Assembly: GCA_014799685.1 (NCBI GenBank)
Contig: JAAVHN010000020.1
Location: forward strand, 3,752-50,472
Direction: 5' to 3'
DNA from: Subdoligranulum sp.
GTDB taxonomy: Bacteria; Bacillota; Clostridia; Oscillospirales; Ruminococcaceae
Length of the DNA: 46,721 bases
Shown: positions 8,283 to 16,954 of the stretch, piece after piece
Numbering within the stretch: position 1 is the first letter of the stretch
How the letters are laid out: each line of letters begins with the position of its first letter
The notes under the pieces: generated by a model
Seen by the model: the letters and a program-made list of their open reading frames with translations, nothing else
Database searches by the model: none
Told to the model about the DNA's origin: nothing
Translations under genes and position numbers: made by a program

Positions 8283-10568
8283 ATGGAACATTTTACACTC
8301 TATTCCTCCGGCATCGCGATGGCGCGCTTTGCTGTGGGGGACGGTACGCTCCTGCACGAAAAGCGGGAGGAACGCGGTCTTGTGTTTTCCGTTCCCGCAC
8401 CGATGACGGCGGATGATGACGCCGCTTATGCCGCCTTTAAAGTGAAGCCGTTTTTTCTGCTTTCGCAGTGCGCCGGATTTGAGGCGGCGGCAAAGGAAGC
8501 ACCGGAGGCCTTTTCGCTGGGGGAAATGCGCTATACCCGGGCGGAGCCTGACATGTGGCCCTGCGCAGCATTTGGCTCAAGCCCTGGCATGGGGCCCGGC
8601 ACAAAGGCCAATGCAGAACCCAACGCAACGCTTGGCGCAAAGCCCGGTGCGGATCCGGATGCGGAACCTTGCACAGCGCTTGGCACAAAACCTGATACGG
8701 GCTCCTGCGCAGCGCCCGGCACAAAGCCCAACGCGGAGACTGTCATAAATCCCAACGGGAAGCCCGGCACGGGAAACGCACCGCTTTATTACATTCAAAG
8801 AAACACCAAATTCCCCTGTAACGCGCTGTTTTTGGCCGGGCGGCTGATCGCGTGGCTCTGTCCCAGCCGCGAGCAGGCAAATCTTCTGGTGCGCGACGGC
8901 TTTGAGGAATACACGCCGTTTGCGCTTTGGAGCGATTACGCCGGCCGCCCCTTGTACGGCGTGCAAGGGCCGGAAACCTGCCGCGTCCCCATGCGCGACG
9001 GTGTAGAGCTGGCGACGGATGTCTATCTGCCGGAGGGCGCGGCACTGCCCGTTCCCGCGCTGCTGGTGCGCACCCCCTACGACCGGGACAACGGCGCGCA
9101 AAACTATTTTCGCTATGTGCGGCGCGGCTATGCCGTGGTGGTGCAGGATGTGCGCGGCCGCAATGAGAGCGGCGGCGAGTGGATGCCGCACTATTACGAG
9201 GTGGAGGATGGCGACGATACACTCACCTGGGTGGGCACGCAGCGCTGGTGCGACGGCAATGTGGGCACGCTGGGCGGCTCGTACCTCGGCTATACGCAGT
9301 GGTGCGCGGCGGCGCTGGGCAATCCGTACTTAAAAGCGATGGTCAGCGTCGTCACGGCGGGCACCGCGATGACCGACAGCCCCATGCACGGCGGCTGCCT
9401 TGGCAGCGGCGGCTTTGCGTGGATGTTCTCGATGACCAAGCAGCGCTGCGCGCCCGAGCGCATGGCGCGCGACGATTGGGACGAGGTGCTGGATATCCGC
9501 CCGCTGCAGGATATCCCCTTAAAGGCTTTGGGCGAGGAAGTCCCTTTCATCCGCAAAACGCTGGAGCACCCGTGCGAGGATGATTTCTGGCTGCGCGGTA
9601 ACTGGGCCAAGCGCAATGTGGGCCGGGTGATCCCGGTTCTCATTCAAAGCGGATGGTTCGACGACAACGGCATGGGCACTACCGAGGCCCTTGACCTGAC
9701 CGCCGGATACCCCGCGGGGACGCGCAAGGTGATCCTCGGCCCGTGGCAGCACGGCGGCAACAGTATGTACGACCTGCACGCGCTCTCTTTCCCGGCAAAC
9801 GCGCTGCGGTTCGATCTGGATCTTATCTATCAAAAATGGTTCGACCATTTCCTGCGGGGCGAGGAAAACGGCATCGAGCAAACCGCGCCTGTGGAATATT
9901 ACACCATGGGAGAAAACAAATGGAAAACAGCCCGCTGCTGGCCCGTAGAGCAGGCCGACGACACGCCGTTCTACTTTGGCGAAAACGGTATGCTCTTTCC
10001 CATCAGCGGCAGAAGCGGGCATGACAGCTATTGGTACGACCCAAAGCACCCCGGCACGCACATCATTGATATGTGCGAAAACGAAATCGCCGTGCCCGAG
10101 GATTACACCGAAGAGGAGCAGCGCGCAGATTACCTCTGCTACACCACGCCGCCGCTCGCCGCACCGCTCACCGTGACGGGGGATGCGGCCGTAACGCTGT
10201 ATATCTCCAGCGACGCGCCCGATACGGATTTCATCGTGCGCCTGTGCGATGTGGATGAGAACGGGCGCAGCGTCAAGCTGGCCGACGGTGTTCTGGCCGC
10301 GCGCTTCCGGAATGGATTTGAGACGCCGGAATTCCTGACGCCGGGCGCGGTGGAAAGACTTGTGATCCGCACCTCCAAGGTGTCGCACTGCTTTCTGCCG
10401 GGCCACCGCCTGCGCGTGAGCGTCACCTCCGGCGCGAAAAACCTGGTGTTCCCGAACAGCAACACCGAGGCGGGCTACAACAGCACCGAAACGCGTGTAG
10501 CGCTGAATTCCGTCTGGTACGGCGGCGGCACGCCGTCGCACATTCTGCTGCATGTGGAGCAGGGATGA
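8283..10568 (+). CDS. CocE/NonD family alpha/beta hydrolase with repetitive insert
   Basis: 761-residue serine hydrolase of the cocaine esterase / X-Pro dipeptidyl-peptidase (S15) family. From about residue 233 the conserved fold begins (VPMRDGVELATDVYLP). The nucleophile is Ser333 in GGSYLGYTQW, the acid is probably in the WFDDNGMGT region and the histidine in GPWQHGGN. The C-terminal third is the jelly-roll domain usual in this family. Residues about 1-180 form an N-terminal extension, interrupted around 97-165 by a low-complexity Gly/Pro/Thr/Lys/Ala-rich repeat. The gene starts 1 base after the GH2 stop, suggesting translational coupling. Family members cleave esters, acylated substrates or X-Pro peptides; the substrate here is unknown, though the GH2 partner hints at deacylation of a glycan or glycoside. 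Confidence 0.9.
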   Translation: MEHFTLYSSGIAMARFAVGDGTLLHEKREERGLVFSVPAPMTADDDAAYAAFKVKPFFLLSQCAGFEAAAKEAPEAFSLGEMRYTRAEPDMWPCAAFGSSPGMGPGTKANAEPNATLGAKPGADPDAEPCTALGTKPDTGSCAAPGTKPNAETVINPNGKPGTGNAPLYYIQRNTKFPCNALFLAGRLIAWLCPSREQANLLVRDGFEEYTPFALWSDYAGRPLYGVQGPETCRVPMRDGVELATDVYLPEGAALPVPALLVRTPYDRDNGAQNYFRYVRRGYAVVVQDVRGRNESGGEWMPHYYEVEDGDDTLTWVGTQRWCDGNVGTLGGSYLGYTQWCAAALGNPYLKAMVSVVTAGTAMTDSPMHGGCLGSGGFAWMFSMTKQRCAPERMARDDWDEVLDIRPLQDIPLKALGEEVPFIRKTLEHPCEDDFWLRGNWAKRNVGRVIPVLIQSGWFDDNGMGTTEALDLTAGYPAGTRKVILGPWQHGGNSMYDLHALSFPANALRFDLDLIYQKWFDHFLRGEENGIEQTAPVEYYTMGENKWKTARCWPVEQADDTPFYFGENGMLFPISGRSGHDSYWYDPKHPGTHIIDMCENEIAVPEDYTEEEQRADYLCYTTPPLAAPLTVTGDAAVTLYISSDAPDTDFIVRLCDVDENGRSVKLADGVLAARFRNGFETPEFLTPGAVERLVIRTSKVSHCFLPGHRLRVSVTSGAKNLVFPNSNTEAGYNSTETRVALNSVWYGGGTPSHILLHVEQG
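8570..8785 (+). repeat. In-frame degenerate repeat inside the CocE-like gene
   Basis: About 215 bases made of imperfect copies containing GGCACAAAGCCC or close variants, spaced in multiples of three. They are translated as repeats of the form GTKPNA, GAKPGADPDAEP and GTKPDTGSC. The reading frame is kept, so the repeat lengthens the protein between two parts of its N-terminal extension. Confidence 0.75.
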
Positions 10569-10722
10569 GGCCGCGCCCTTGACGAAAAAACTCATCTGTA
10601 CATTTCTCCCCTTTCGGTATTTTCCACCCGCGAAAAACGAGACTATAAAAGATACATTGCACGCAACCGACAAATATTTTTGTGAGCAAGCATATAAACA
10701 TGAATTTATTGGAGCGGAAAAT

Positions 10723-11184
10723 ATGATCAGACTGGCAGAAGAAAAAGACTATTTGCAGTTGGCAACTATGAAGTGGCAGCATAGCCAAGAAGATGATGAA
10801 GATTATGGCGAAGGAAATCTTGAAGGGGTGGTTAAACAAGAGTTTATTAACAGCTTTGTTGATTTTATGAAAATACAAAAAAGCTATACAGTATTTGTAG
10901 TGGAGGAAAACGAAGTCGTCATATCCTCTATGTTTGTTTCTATCATTCCCAAGGTTCCCAAACCAAATGGGAAGTCGAAATCAATAGCATATTTAACAAA
11001 TGTGTATACTTTGAAGGAGTATAGGAATAGCGGAATTGGTACGAAATTATTACAATATATCAAAAATTATCTAAAAGAATGTGCTTGCGAATTGGTAATC
11101 GTATGGCCCAGTGCCAATTCGGCTGAATGGTATAAAAAAAATGGATTTTGTTCCGAAAATGAGGTTTTTGAATGTCCATTATAG
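10723..11184 (+). CDS. GNAT family N-acetyltransferase
   Basis: 153-residue acetyl-CoA-dependent acetyltransferase. The acetyl-CoA-binding motif A is visible as NVYTLKEYRNSGIGTKLL (residues 93-110), followed by the LVIVWPSANSAEWYKKNGF motif B region typical of the fold. The start ATG at 10723 has GGAG 8 bases upstream; earlier in-frame codons lack such a site. The substrate cannot be predicted. Its base composition is clearly AT-richer than the flanking genes, and it is not closely packed with them, which suggests recent acquisition. Confidence 0.88.
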   Translation: MIRLAEEKDYLQLATMKWQHSQEDDEDYGEGNLEGVVKQEFINSFVDFMKIQKSYTVFVVEENEVVISSMFVSIIPKVPKPNGKSKSIAYLTNVYTLKEYRNSGIGTKLLQYIKNYLKECACELVIVWPSANSAEWYKKNGFCSENEVFECPL

Positions 11185-11399
11185 TTGCGTAATGCAAAAC
11201 AAATTTATGCTTGAAGAATTGTCAGATGCGTGGAAATTCAGCGATTATATGTAAGAGTATTTGCCCAGCTCCAAATGATAAGCAACGGAAACATCTTCCG
11301 CAAAGAGATATATTTTTTGCGCATGGAACTGTTTGGAATTCTCTTCCGGTAAGAAAATCGTTGTTCGGAAAAACAGCTGATAAAAAAGGAGGAACCACC

Positions 11400-11984
11400 A
11401 TGCTTCCCACCCGAGAACAGGCCGAAGCCCTTTTGCTTGAGGCCGCACAATGCAACCCCGGCCAATGGGACGATCACAGCCGCACCGCCGCGCACTGCGC
11501 CGGGGCCATCGCCGCCGCGTGCGGGCTGGACGCAGAGAAAGCCTACATCGTCGGTTTGCTGCACGATATCGGCCGCAAATTCGGCAAGCGGCATTTGGGG
11601 CATGTATCGGACGGCTATTCCTATATGATGTCGCTGGGCTACGATGAAGCCGCCCGCATTTGCCTGACACATTCCTTTTCCAGTCTCAGTCTCGACGATT
11701 ACATCGGCAAATTCGACACGACGCCGGATGAGTTGGAACTAATCCAAAATGCCCTGTCCGGCATCGAAATGGACGAGTACGACAAGCTGATCCAGCTGTG
11801 CGACGCGCTCGCCGGCGCCGAGGGCGTCGTGGATATGGATGCGCGCATGGAGGACATCCGGCGCAGGTACGGGTCGTATCCGCCGGAAAAGCGCGCGGCC
11901 AATTTTGCGCTGAAAGAGCATTTTGAAGCGCTTGCCGGACGGGATATTTACGACATTGTGGACAAGGAGCATTATCATCCGTAA
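11400..11984 (+). CDS. HD domain-containing phosphohydrolase
   Basis: 194 residues. An HD metal-dependent phosphohydrolase signature is present: His26/His32, then GLLHDIGRK (His55-Asp56), and later histidine (LTHSF, His91) with Asp in IQLCDALAG. Such proteins hydrolyse nucleotides or other phosphate esters; the substrate is not evident. The start ATG has AAGGAGG at 11386-11392; the open frame upstream to 11211 is not needed. It is followed after 21 bases by the VOC protein gene, which has its own Shine-Dalgarno sequence, so the two may be co-transcribed. Confidence 0.85.
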   Translation: MLPTREQAEALLLEAAQCNPGQWDDHSRTAAHCAGAIAAACGLDAEKAYIVGLLHDIGRKFGKRHLGHVSDGYSYMMSLGYDEAARICLTHSFSSLSLDDYIGKFDTTPDELELIQNALSGIEMDEYDKLIQLCDALAGAEGVVDMDARMEDIRRRYGSYPPEKRAANFALKEHFEALAGRDIYDIVDKEHYHP

Positions 11985-12005
11985 CACAATCAGGAGGTCA
12001 TAACA

Positions 12006-12437
12006 ATGAACAAAGTAAGCTGCATCTGCCTTGGCGTGCGCAGTATGGAGCGCGCCATCCGCTTTTACCGGGATGGCCTCGGCTATCAGACGGACTGCAA
12101 AGAGGACAATCCTGCCGTATGCTTTTTCAATACACCGGGCACAAAATTAGAGCTCTACCCTCTCGATCTGCTGGCAAAGGACATCAGCGAGGATGCGCCG
12201 CCGCAAACCGGCAGCGGGTTCGGCGGCGTCACACTGGCCTACAACGTGCCGAAAAAAGAGGATGTGGATGAAACCATCCGCCTCGTCCGCGCCGCAGGCG
12301 GGACCGTTGTGAAAGAACCCCAGAATGCATTCTGGGGCGGCTACCACGCCTATTTTGCCGACCCTGACGGATATTATTGGGAGGTCGTGCATGGGCCGGA
12401 TTTCGAGTATGACGAAAACGGCCTGCTGCGGTTTTAA
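12006..12437 (+). CDS. VOC family (glyoxalase/dioxygenase fold) protein
   Basis: 143-residue vicinal-oxygen-chelate protein with two beta-alpha-beta-beta-beta modules. The first reads VRSMERAIRFYRDGLGY, the second ends FADPDGYYWEVVHGPDF, both typical of the glyoxalase I/bleomycin resistance superfamily. Possible metal ligands are His114 and Glu126. AGGAGG lies 9 bases before the ATG. Members include glyoxalases, antibiotic-binding proteins and uncharacterised enzymes; no specific role can be assigned. Confidence 0.88.
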   Translation: MNKVSCICLGVRSMERAIRFYRDGLGYQTDCKEDNPAVCFFNTPGTKLELYPLDLLAKDISEDAPPQTGSGFGGVTLAYNVPKKEDVDETIRLVRAAGGTVVKEPQNAFWGGYHAYFADPDGYYWEVVHGPDFEYDENGLLRF

Positions 12438-12512
12438 AAACCGCCCCCTGCTTTGACTGTACCGTCCTCTCTGCCTGCATATCTTTAGATCGCCCCGGAA
12501 AGGAGCCCCGCC

Positions 12513-14942
12513 ATGGAAGAGCCGCTGCAAATCCATCTCGCCGTGCGCGAGCTGGTGGAATTTGTGCTGCGCTGCGGCAACATCGACAGCCGCTTTTCCG
12601 GCTTTGACCGCATGAACGAGGGCAGCCGCATCCATCGCAGGCTGCAAAAGGCAGCGGGCGACGCCTACAAGGCAGAGGTTCTGTTCAAGGCCGAACGCAC
12701 GGTGGACGGAGTGCATTATGCCCTTGAGGGCCGCGCCGACGGCGTGATCAGCGAGGAGGACGGCAGCTTCACGATCGACGAGATCAAAACCACCGCCGCG
12801 CCCGCCGAGCTGCTGACGGCGGACTTTAACCCGCTGCACTGGGCGCAGGCCAAGTGCTACGGCGCATTTTTGTGCGCGCGCGACGGCCTGCCCGGCGCGG
12901 CTGTTCAGATCACCTATTATCAGGTGGATACCGATGAGATCATCCGCCACCGCCGCACATTCACCGCCGCGGAGCTGGAGGATTTTTTGACGGATACCCT
13001 GCGCCGCTATGCGCCGTGGGCGCGCATGGCGGCCGGGTGGCGCGGTACGCGCAACGCCTCGCTGCAGGCGCTGCGCTTCCCCTTCCCCGCCTACCGGCCC
13101 GGCCAATACGAGATGGCGCGCGCAGTGTACCGCACCATCGCAAACAGCGGCCGGCTGTTCTGCGCCGCGCCGACGGGCATCGGCAAAACGATGTCCACCC
13201 TGTTCCCCGCGCTGAAGGCGTTGGGCGAGGAAAAGGGCGAACGCATTTTTTACCTCACCGCCAAAACCATCACCCGGCAGGCCGCCGAAGAAGCGCTCGC
13301 ACGCCTGCGGCAAAGCAGCGCGGACAGTGAAACGCCGCTGCGCCTGAAGGCTGTGACGCTGACGGCCAAAGATAAAGTATGCCCGCTGGAAGAACGCATC
13401 TGCACCCCGCAGGCCTGCCCGCGCGCGGACGGCTATTACGACCGGGTGAACGATGCGCTCTTCGAATTTCTCTCCACGCGCGATGCATTCACGCGCGCGG
13501 ATGTGGAGGCTTTCGCCGAAGCGCACCGCCTGTGCCCATTCGAGTTTTCGCTCGACCTCACCAACTGGTGCGACTGCATCATCTGTGATTACAACTATCT
13601 GTTCGATCCCGTCGTCAGTCTCAAGCGCTTTTTTACCGAGGGCGGGGATTTCATTTTTCTGGTAGACGAGGCGCACAATCTTGTTGATCGGTCCCGGGAG
13701 ATGTACTCGGCCGTGCTGAACAAATCCGCCGTATACGGCGTGAAAAAGGCGCTGGGGAAATCGCACCGCAAGCTGGCTGCGGCGCTGACAAAAGCAAATC
13801 AGGAATTTATCGAGCTGCGCCACCGGTGCGAGGAAGCCGGCACGCGCACGCTGGTGCTGCCGGATGGCGTGCCGGAGCTGGAAAAACGGCTTTTGCCCCT
13901 TTCCGCCGCCTGTGAGGCATGGCTGGAGGAATACCGCGAGGGCGAGCTGCACGCCGAGGTGCTGGCACTCTATTTTGATGTGCGCTTTTTTCTGCGCATT
14001 GCGGAGTTGTACGACGAAAAATATACCGCGCTCGTTTTCGCTTCAGGCGCGGAGGTCTCGGTGCGGCTGCTGTGCCTGGATGCCGCGCCGTTTTTAGACG
14101 ATTCCCTTGCGCTGGGGCGCGCCGGCATCCTGTTCAGCGCCACACTCACGCCCGCCGAATACTTCATCCGCACGCTCGGCGGCGGCGAGGAGGCCAAGGC
14201 CATCGGCCTGCGCAGCCCGTTTGCGCCCGAGCGTCTGTTCCTTGCCGCCGCGGATACCGTCAGCACCAAATATGCCGACCGGGAGCGCACACGCGAAGAA
14301 GTCTGCCGTCTCATCGGTGCGGCGGTAAACGCGCGGACCGGGAATTATCTTGTTTTTCTTCCCTCATACCAATATTTGCGGGACGTGAGCGACGAATTCG
14401 CAATGATCTATCCCGATATTCCCCTGGCCGTACAGGAGAGCGGCATGGACGAGGCCGCGCGCGAGGCGTTTCTCGCGCAGTTTTCGGCGCAGCGGGAGGA
14501 AACGCTCGTCGGCTTCTGCGTGCTGGGCGGCATCTTCGCCGAGGGCATCGACCTTGTGGGCGACCGGCTCATCGGCAGTATCATCGTGGGTGTGGGCCTG
14601 CCGCAGATCGGCCCGGAGCAGGACGCGCTTCGTGACTACTACGAGGAGACCATCGGCGAGGGCTTCGCCTATGCCTATCAGTACCCCGGCATGAACAAGG
14701 TGCTGCAGGCGGCGGGCCGCGTGATCCGCACCGAGACGGATAAGGGCCTTGTGCTGCTCATCGACAGCCGCTACCGCACCGGGCGCTACCGCCAGCTGTT
14801 CCCGCCGCACTGGGCGCATTTGCAAAGCGTGGAAAGCCCCGAACAGCTTGCCCGGCTGCTGGCCGGTTTTTGGGGTCGAACCGATGAAAGCGAAAGGGGC
14901 ATCGAACCCCGCGCCGCAAAAGGTCTGCAAGGCGGTACTTGA
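12513..14942 (+). CDS. RecB-like nuclease fused to XPD/DinG-type FeS helicase
   Basis: 809 residues. The N-terminal 170 carry a full PD-(D/E)XK set of the RecB/Cas4 kind: His41 (GSRIHRRLQ), Asp76 (GRADG), Glu90-x-Lys92 (IDEIKT) and the QxxxY motif at Gln112-Tyr116. The helicase part follows, with Walker A APTGIGKT (219-226), a cysteine cluster likely to hold a 4Fe-4S cluster (Cys290, 297, 302, and Cys341 in LCPF), and DEAH at 385-388. The later helicase motifs (LFSATLTP, the EGIDLVGDRL region, QAAGRVIRT) are all present. It is probably a DNA repair or recombination enzyme that couples 5'-3' unwinding to cleavage. AGGAG lies 10 bases before the ATG. It is single-gene, closed by the terminator at 15000. 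Confidence 0.9.
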   Translation: MEEPLQIHLAVRELVEFVLRCGNIDSRFSGFDRMNEGSRIHRRLQKAAGDAYKAEVLFKAERTVDGVHYALEGRADGVISEEDGSFTIDEIKTTAAPAELLTADFNPLHWAQAKCYGAFLCARDGLPGAAVQITYYQVDTDEIIRHRRTFTAAELEDFLTDTLRRYAPWARMAAGWRGTRNASLQALRFPFPAYRPGQYEMARAVYRTIANSGRLFCAAPTGIGKTMSTLFPALKALGEEKGERIFYLTAKTITRQAAEEALARLRQSSADSETPLRLKAVTLTAKDKVCPLEERICTPQACPRADGYYDRVNDALFEFLSTRDAFTRADVEAFAEAHRLCPFEFSLDLTNWCDCIICDYNYLFDPVVSLKRFFTEGGDFIFLVDEAHNLVDRSREMYSAVLNKSAVYGVKKALGKSHRKLAAALTKANQEFIELRHRCEEAGTRTLVLPDGVPELEKRLLPLSAACEAWLEEYREGELHAEVLALYFDVRFFLRIAELYDEKYTALVFASGAEVSVRLLCLDAAPFLDDSLALGRAGILFSATLTPAEYFIRTLGGGEEAKAIGLRSPFAPERLFLAAADTVSTKYADRERTREEVCRLIGAAVNARTGNYLVFLPSYQYLRDVSDEFAMIYPDIPLAVQESGMDEAAREAFLAQFSAQREETLVGFCVLGGIFAEGIDLVGDRLIGSIIVGVGLPQIGPEQDALRDYYEETIGEGFAYAYQYPGMNKVLQAAGRVIRTETDKGLVLLIDSRYRTGRYRQLFPPHWAHLQSVESPEQLARLLAGFWGRTDESERGIEPRAAKGLQGGT

Positions 14943-14999
14943 AAACAGGCATTTTAAAGGTTTTGTTTTGATTTCACCGGATCCAAGGGAATATATTTC

Positions 15000-15046
15000 A
15001 AAAAACACCGCGCCGGGCTTTTTCTCACCCAGTGTGGTGTTTTTTG
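15000..15046. terminator. Terminator between convergent helicase and histidine kinase genes
   Basis: AAAAACACC and GGTGTTTTT arms flank a GC-containing loop. The A-run and T-run at the two ends allow use in both directions. It lies 58 bases after the helicase stop and 20 bases beyond the histidine kinase stop on the other strand. Confidence 0.75.
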
Positions 15047-15066
15047 TTTGTCTCTTTGAAAAACTC

Positions 15067-15960
15067 TCAACTGCCCTGGCAGTTATCATAGCCGGAAAAC
15101 GAAAGGCTGATATGCAGCATGCTGCCTTCAACCCGCGCGGATACGCTGCCCTGCATCTGCTCCATCAGTTCCCGCACGATGGAAAGACCGAGACCTGCGC
15201 CGCCCTTTTCCCGCGCGGCGCTGCTTTGATAAAAGCGTTCGAACAGCCGGCCGGCGTCCGGCGCCGGGCCCGCGCCGAGGGGATTTGCAAAACAGATCTC
15301 CCCGGCCCGCGCCGAAATCACAAGCCCGCCCGCGCCGTGCCGCAGGGCGTTTGTGACGAGGTTCCGGTAAATGCGTTCCAGCGCCGTCCGGTTGGCCCAA
15401 ACCTGCAGACCTTCAGTTTCAAACCGAACCTCCGGCCGGATGCCCGCTGCCTCCAACTGCGGATAAAACTCCGCAAGCACCTCGCACAGCGGCGGAAACG
15501 CCGCTGTTTCTTCGCATTCCGGCACGGCGGACCCGTTCAGCAGGCGGGTGTACAGGAATAGCTCTTCCAACAGCGTCTCTAACTCCCGCAGCCGCTTTTT
15601 TACGATCGCAAGATATTCCTGCCGGTTTTCCGGTTCCCCGTCCAGCAGCTGCAAATAGCCCATCGCACCGGCCAGCGGGGTGCGGATATCGTGCGAGATA
15701 CAGGCCATCGTATATTTCAGCTCGCGCTCTGCCCGCTGCATCTCGGTGCGAAGCTGCCGGCCCGCTTCCAGCCGCGCATTGATGGCCCGGCACAGCCGCC
15801 GCGCCGGTGCGCCGGGCATCCGCACCGTCAGGCGCAAATTGCTCTCGGCCGGGGTTTCTTCCAGCGCGCGGGCCATCTCCAGCATTTGCGCCCGGTAGGC
15901 ATGCAGCCGCAGCAACGCAGCCGCAAGCGCGCCAAGCGCCAAAATCAGGGCAGGCAGCAT
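15067..15960 (-). CDS. Sensor histidine kinase with minimal sensor region
   Basis: 297 residues. A single N-terminal membrane segment (about residues 2-18) is followed by a HAMP-like/linker stretch, the dimerisation box CISHDIRTPL with phospho-acceptor His90, the N box RIYRNLVTNALRHG (Asn200, Asn204) and the G2 box GGAGLGLSIV. With almost no extracellular domain it resembles the intramembrane-sensing kinases that detect cell-envelope antibiotics, often through a linked ABC transporter. AAGGAGG precedes the ATG. No response regulator gene is adjacent: the nearest minus-strand one is at 23306-23977, and a plus-strand block lies between. It follows the ABC permease gene by 184 bases. Confidence 0.9.
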   Translation of the reverse strand: MLPALILALGALAAALLRLHAYRAQMLEMARALEETPAESNLRLTVRMPGAPARRLCRAINARLEAGRQLRTEMQRAERELKYTMACISHDIRTPLAGAMGYLQLLDGEPENRQEYLAIVKKRLRELETLLEELFLYTRLLNGSAVPECEETAAFPPLCEVLAEFYPQLEAAGIRPEVRFETEGLQVWANRTALERIYRNLVTNALRHGAGGLVISARAGEICFANPLGAGPAPDAGRLFERFYQSSAAREKGGAGLGLSIVRELMEQMQGSVSARVEGSMLHISLSFSGYDNCQGS

Positions 15961-16144
15961 CCGTATTCCTCCTTGGGCAAAGAAATTTCAGTGTTTAGAG
16001 TATATTAGAATATAGGGATTAACGCTTCGAAAAATCTGCGCAGACGATTTGACAAAGAAATTATTCGCAGCACATTGCCCAGCATCCACCCACGAATGAT
16101 ACATGATGAATTCCCTTTCATCCGGATCCAATCACATGAAATGC

Positions 16145-16954
16145 CTAAACGTCCTGTTTTTCCATCACCGCGATGCCGGCGGCCATATAAACCCCGCTCC
16201 ACCCGGCCACGCAGGCAAGGATCATCGCGATCTCGCTTGCGCCAAGCCACGGCACGCACTGCTTGCCCGCGACACTGCTTAAGAAATATTGCGTCACCAT
16301 CGGCCAGCCGAACCTTTGGCACAGTGTTTCCAGCATCGCGGCGATCAGGCCGCTTCCGCCCATCACCGACAGAATGATGCCCATTGTGGAACCGCGTGTG
16401 AGCAGCACCAACGAAAGCGCCAGCAGACCAAACCCCCAGCAGGGCAGCCACAGCCAAAAGGCATATTGCAAAATATCCGCCGCGGCGTCGCGGGCAGGGT
16501 GCAGCCCGAACAGGCCGGGGCTGACAACCAAAAGCACGATGCTCGAAACGATCATCACCGCACTGTATACCCCCGCCGTCACCGCCTTGGCCAAAACATA
16601 TTTCCAGCGCTGGGGCTGCGCAAAGCAGATATTCTTGATACAGCCGCTGGAAAAATCGCCATGGACAAACAGCGTCACCCCAATGCCTGTCAGCACCAGC
16701 AAAAAGCCGCTGCCGAGGCATTCATAGATGAATTCCAGCTGGGACAGCCCACGGATCTCCTCGCTCATTTGCTCGTCATCACCGCCCACGACCACCATGC
16801 CGCTCTCCTGCATTGCGTCCAGTGCGTCCGGGTCGGATATCTTCGCCACCAGCAAAACCAGCATCAAAAGCAGCGCGGCCCATACGGCCAAAATGATATA
16901 AAAGCTCCGGGTGCGCAGCAGTCTGCGCAGATCCATCCGTACCAAATTAAACAT
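16145..16954 (-). CDS. ABC-2 type transporter permease
   Basis: 269 residues with about six hydrophobic segments, beginning MFNLVRMDLRRLLRTRSFYIILAV as ABC-2 permeases often do. The hallmark GDFSSGCIKNICFAQPQRWKYVLAK lies between segments 2 and 3. Its start overlaps the end of the ABC ATPase gene by 8 bases, and GGGAGGGG lies just upstream, so the pair is translationally coupled. Families with this layout (BcrB, lantibiotic-immunity FEG types) remove peptide antibiotics from the membrane. The open frame upstream overlaps the ATPase and is not coding. Confidence 0.88.
   Translation of the reverse strand: MFNLVRMDLRRLLRTRSFYIILAVWAALLLMLVLLVAKISDPDALDAMQESGMVVVGGDDEQMSEEIRGLSQLEFIYECLGSGFLLVLTGIGVTLFVHGDFSSGCIKNICFAQPQRWKYVLAKAVTAGVYSAVMIVSSIVLLVVSPGLFGLHPARDAAADILQYAFWLWLPCWGFGLLALSLVLLTRGSTMGIILSVMGGSGLIAAMLETLCQRFGWPMVTQYFLSSVAGKQCVPWLGASEIAMILACVAGWSGVYMAAGIAVMEKQDV

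Noticed and set aside
12147-13952. 601-codon minus-strand open frame opposite the VOC and helicase genes
   Set aside because: Spans two genuine plus-strand genes and the gap between them; composition typical of an antisense frame.
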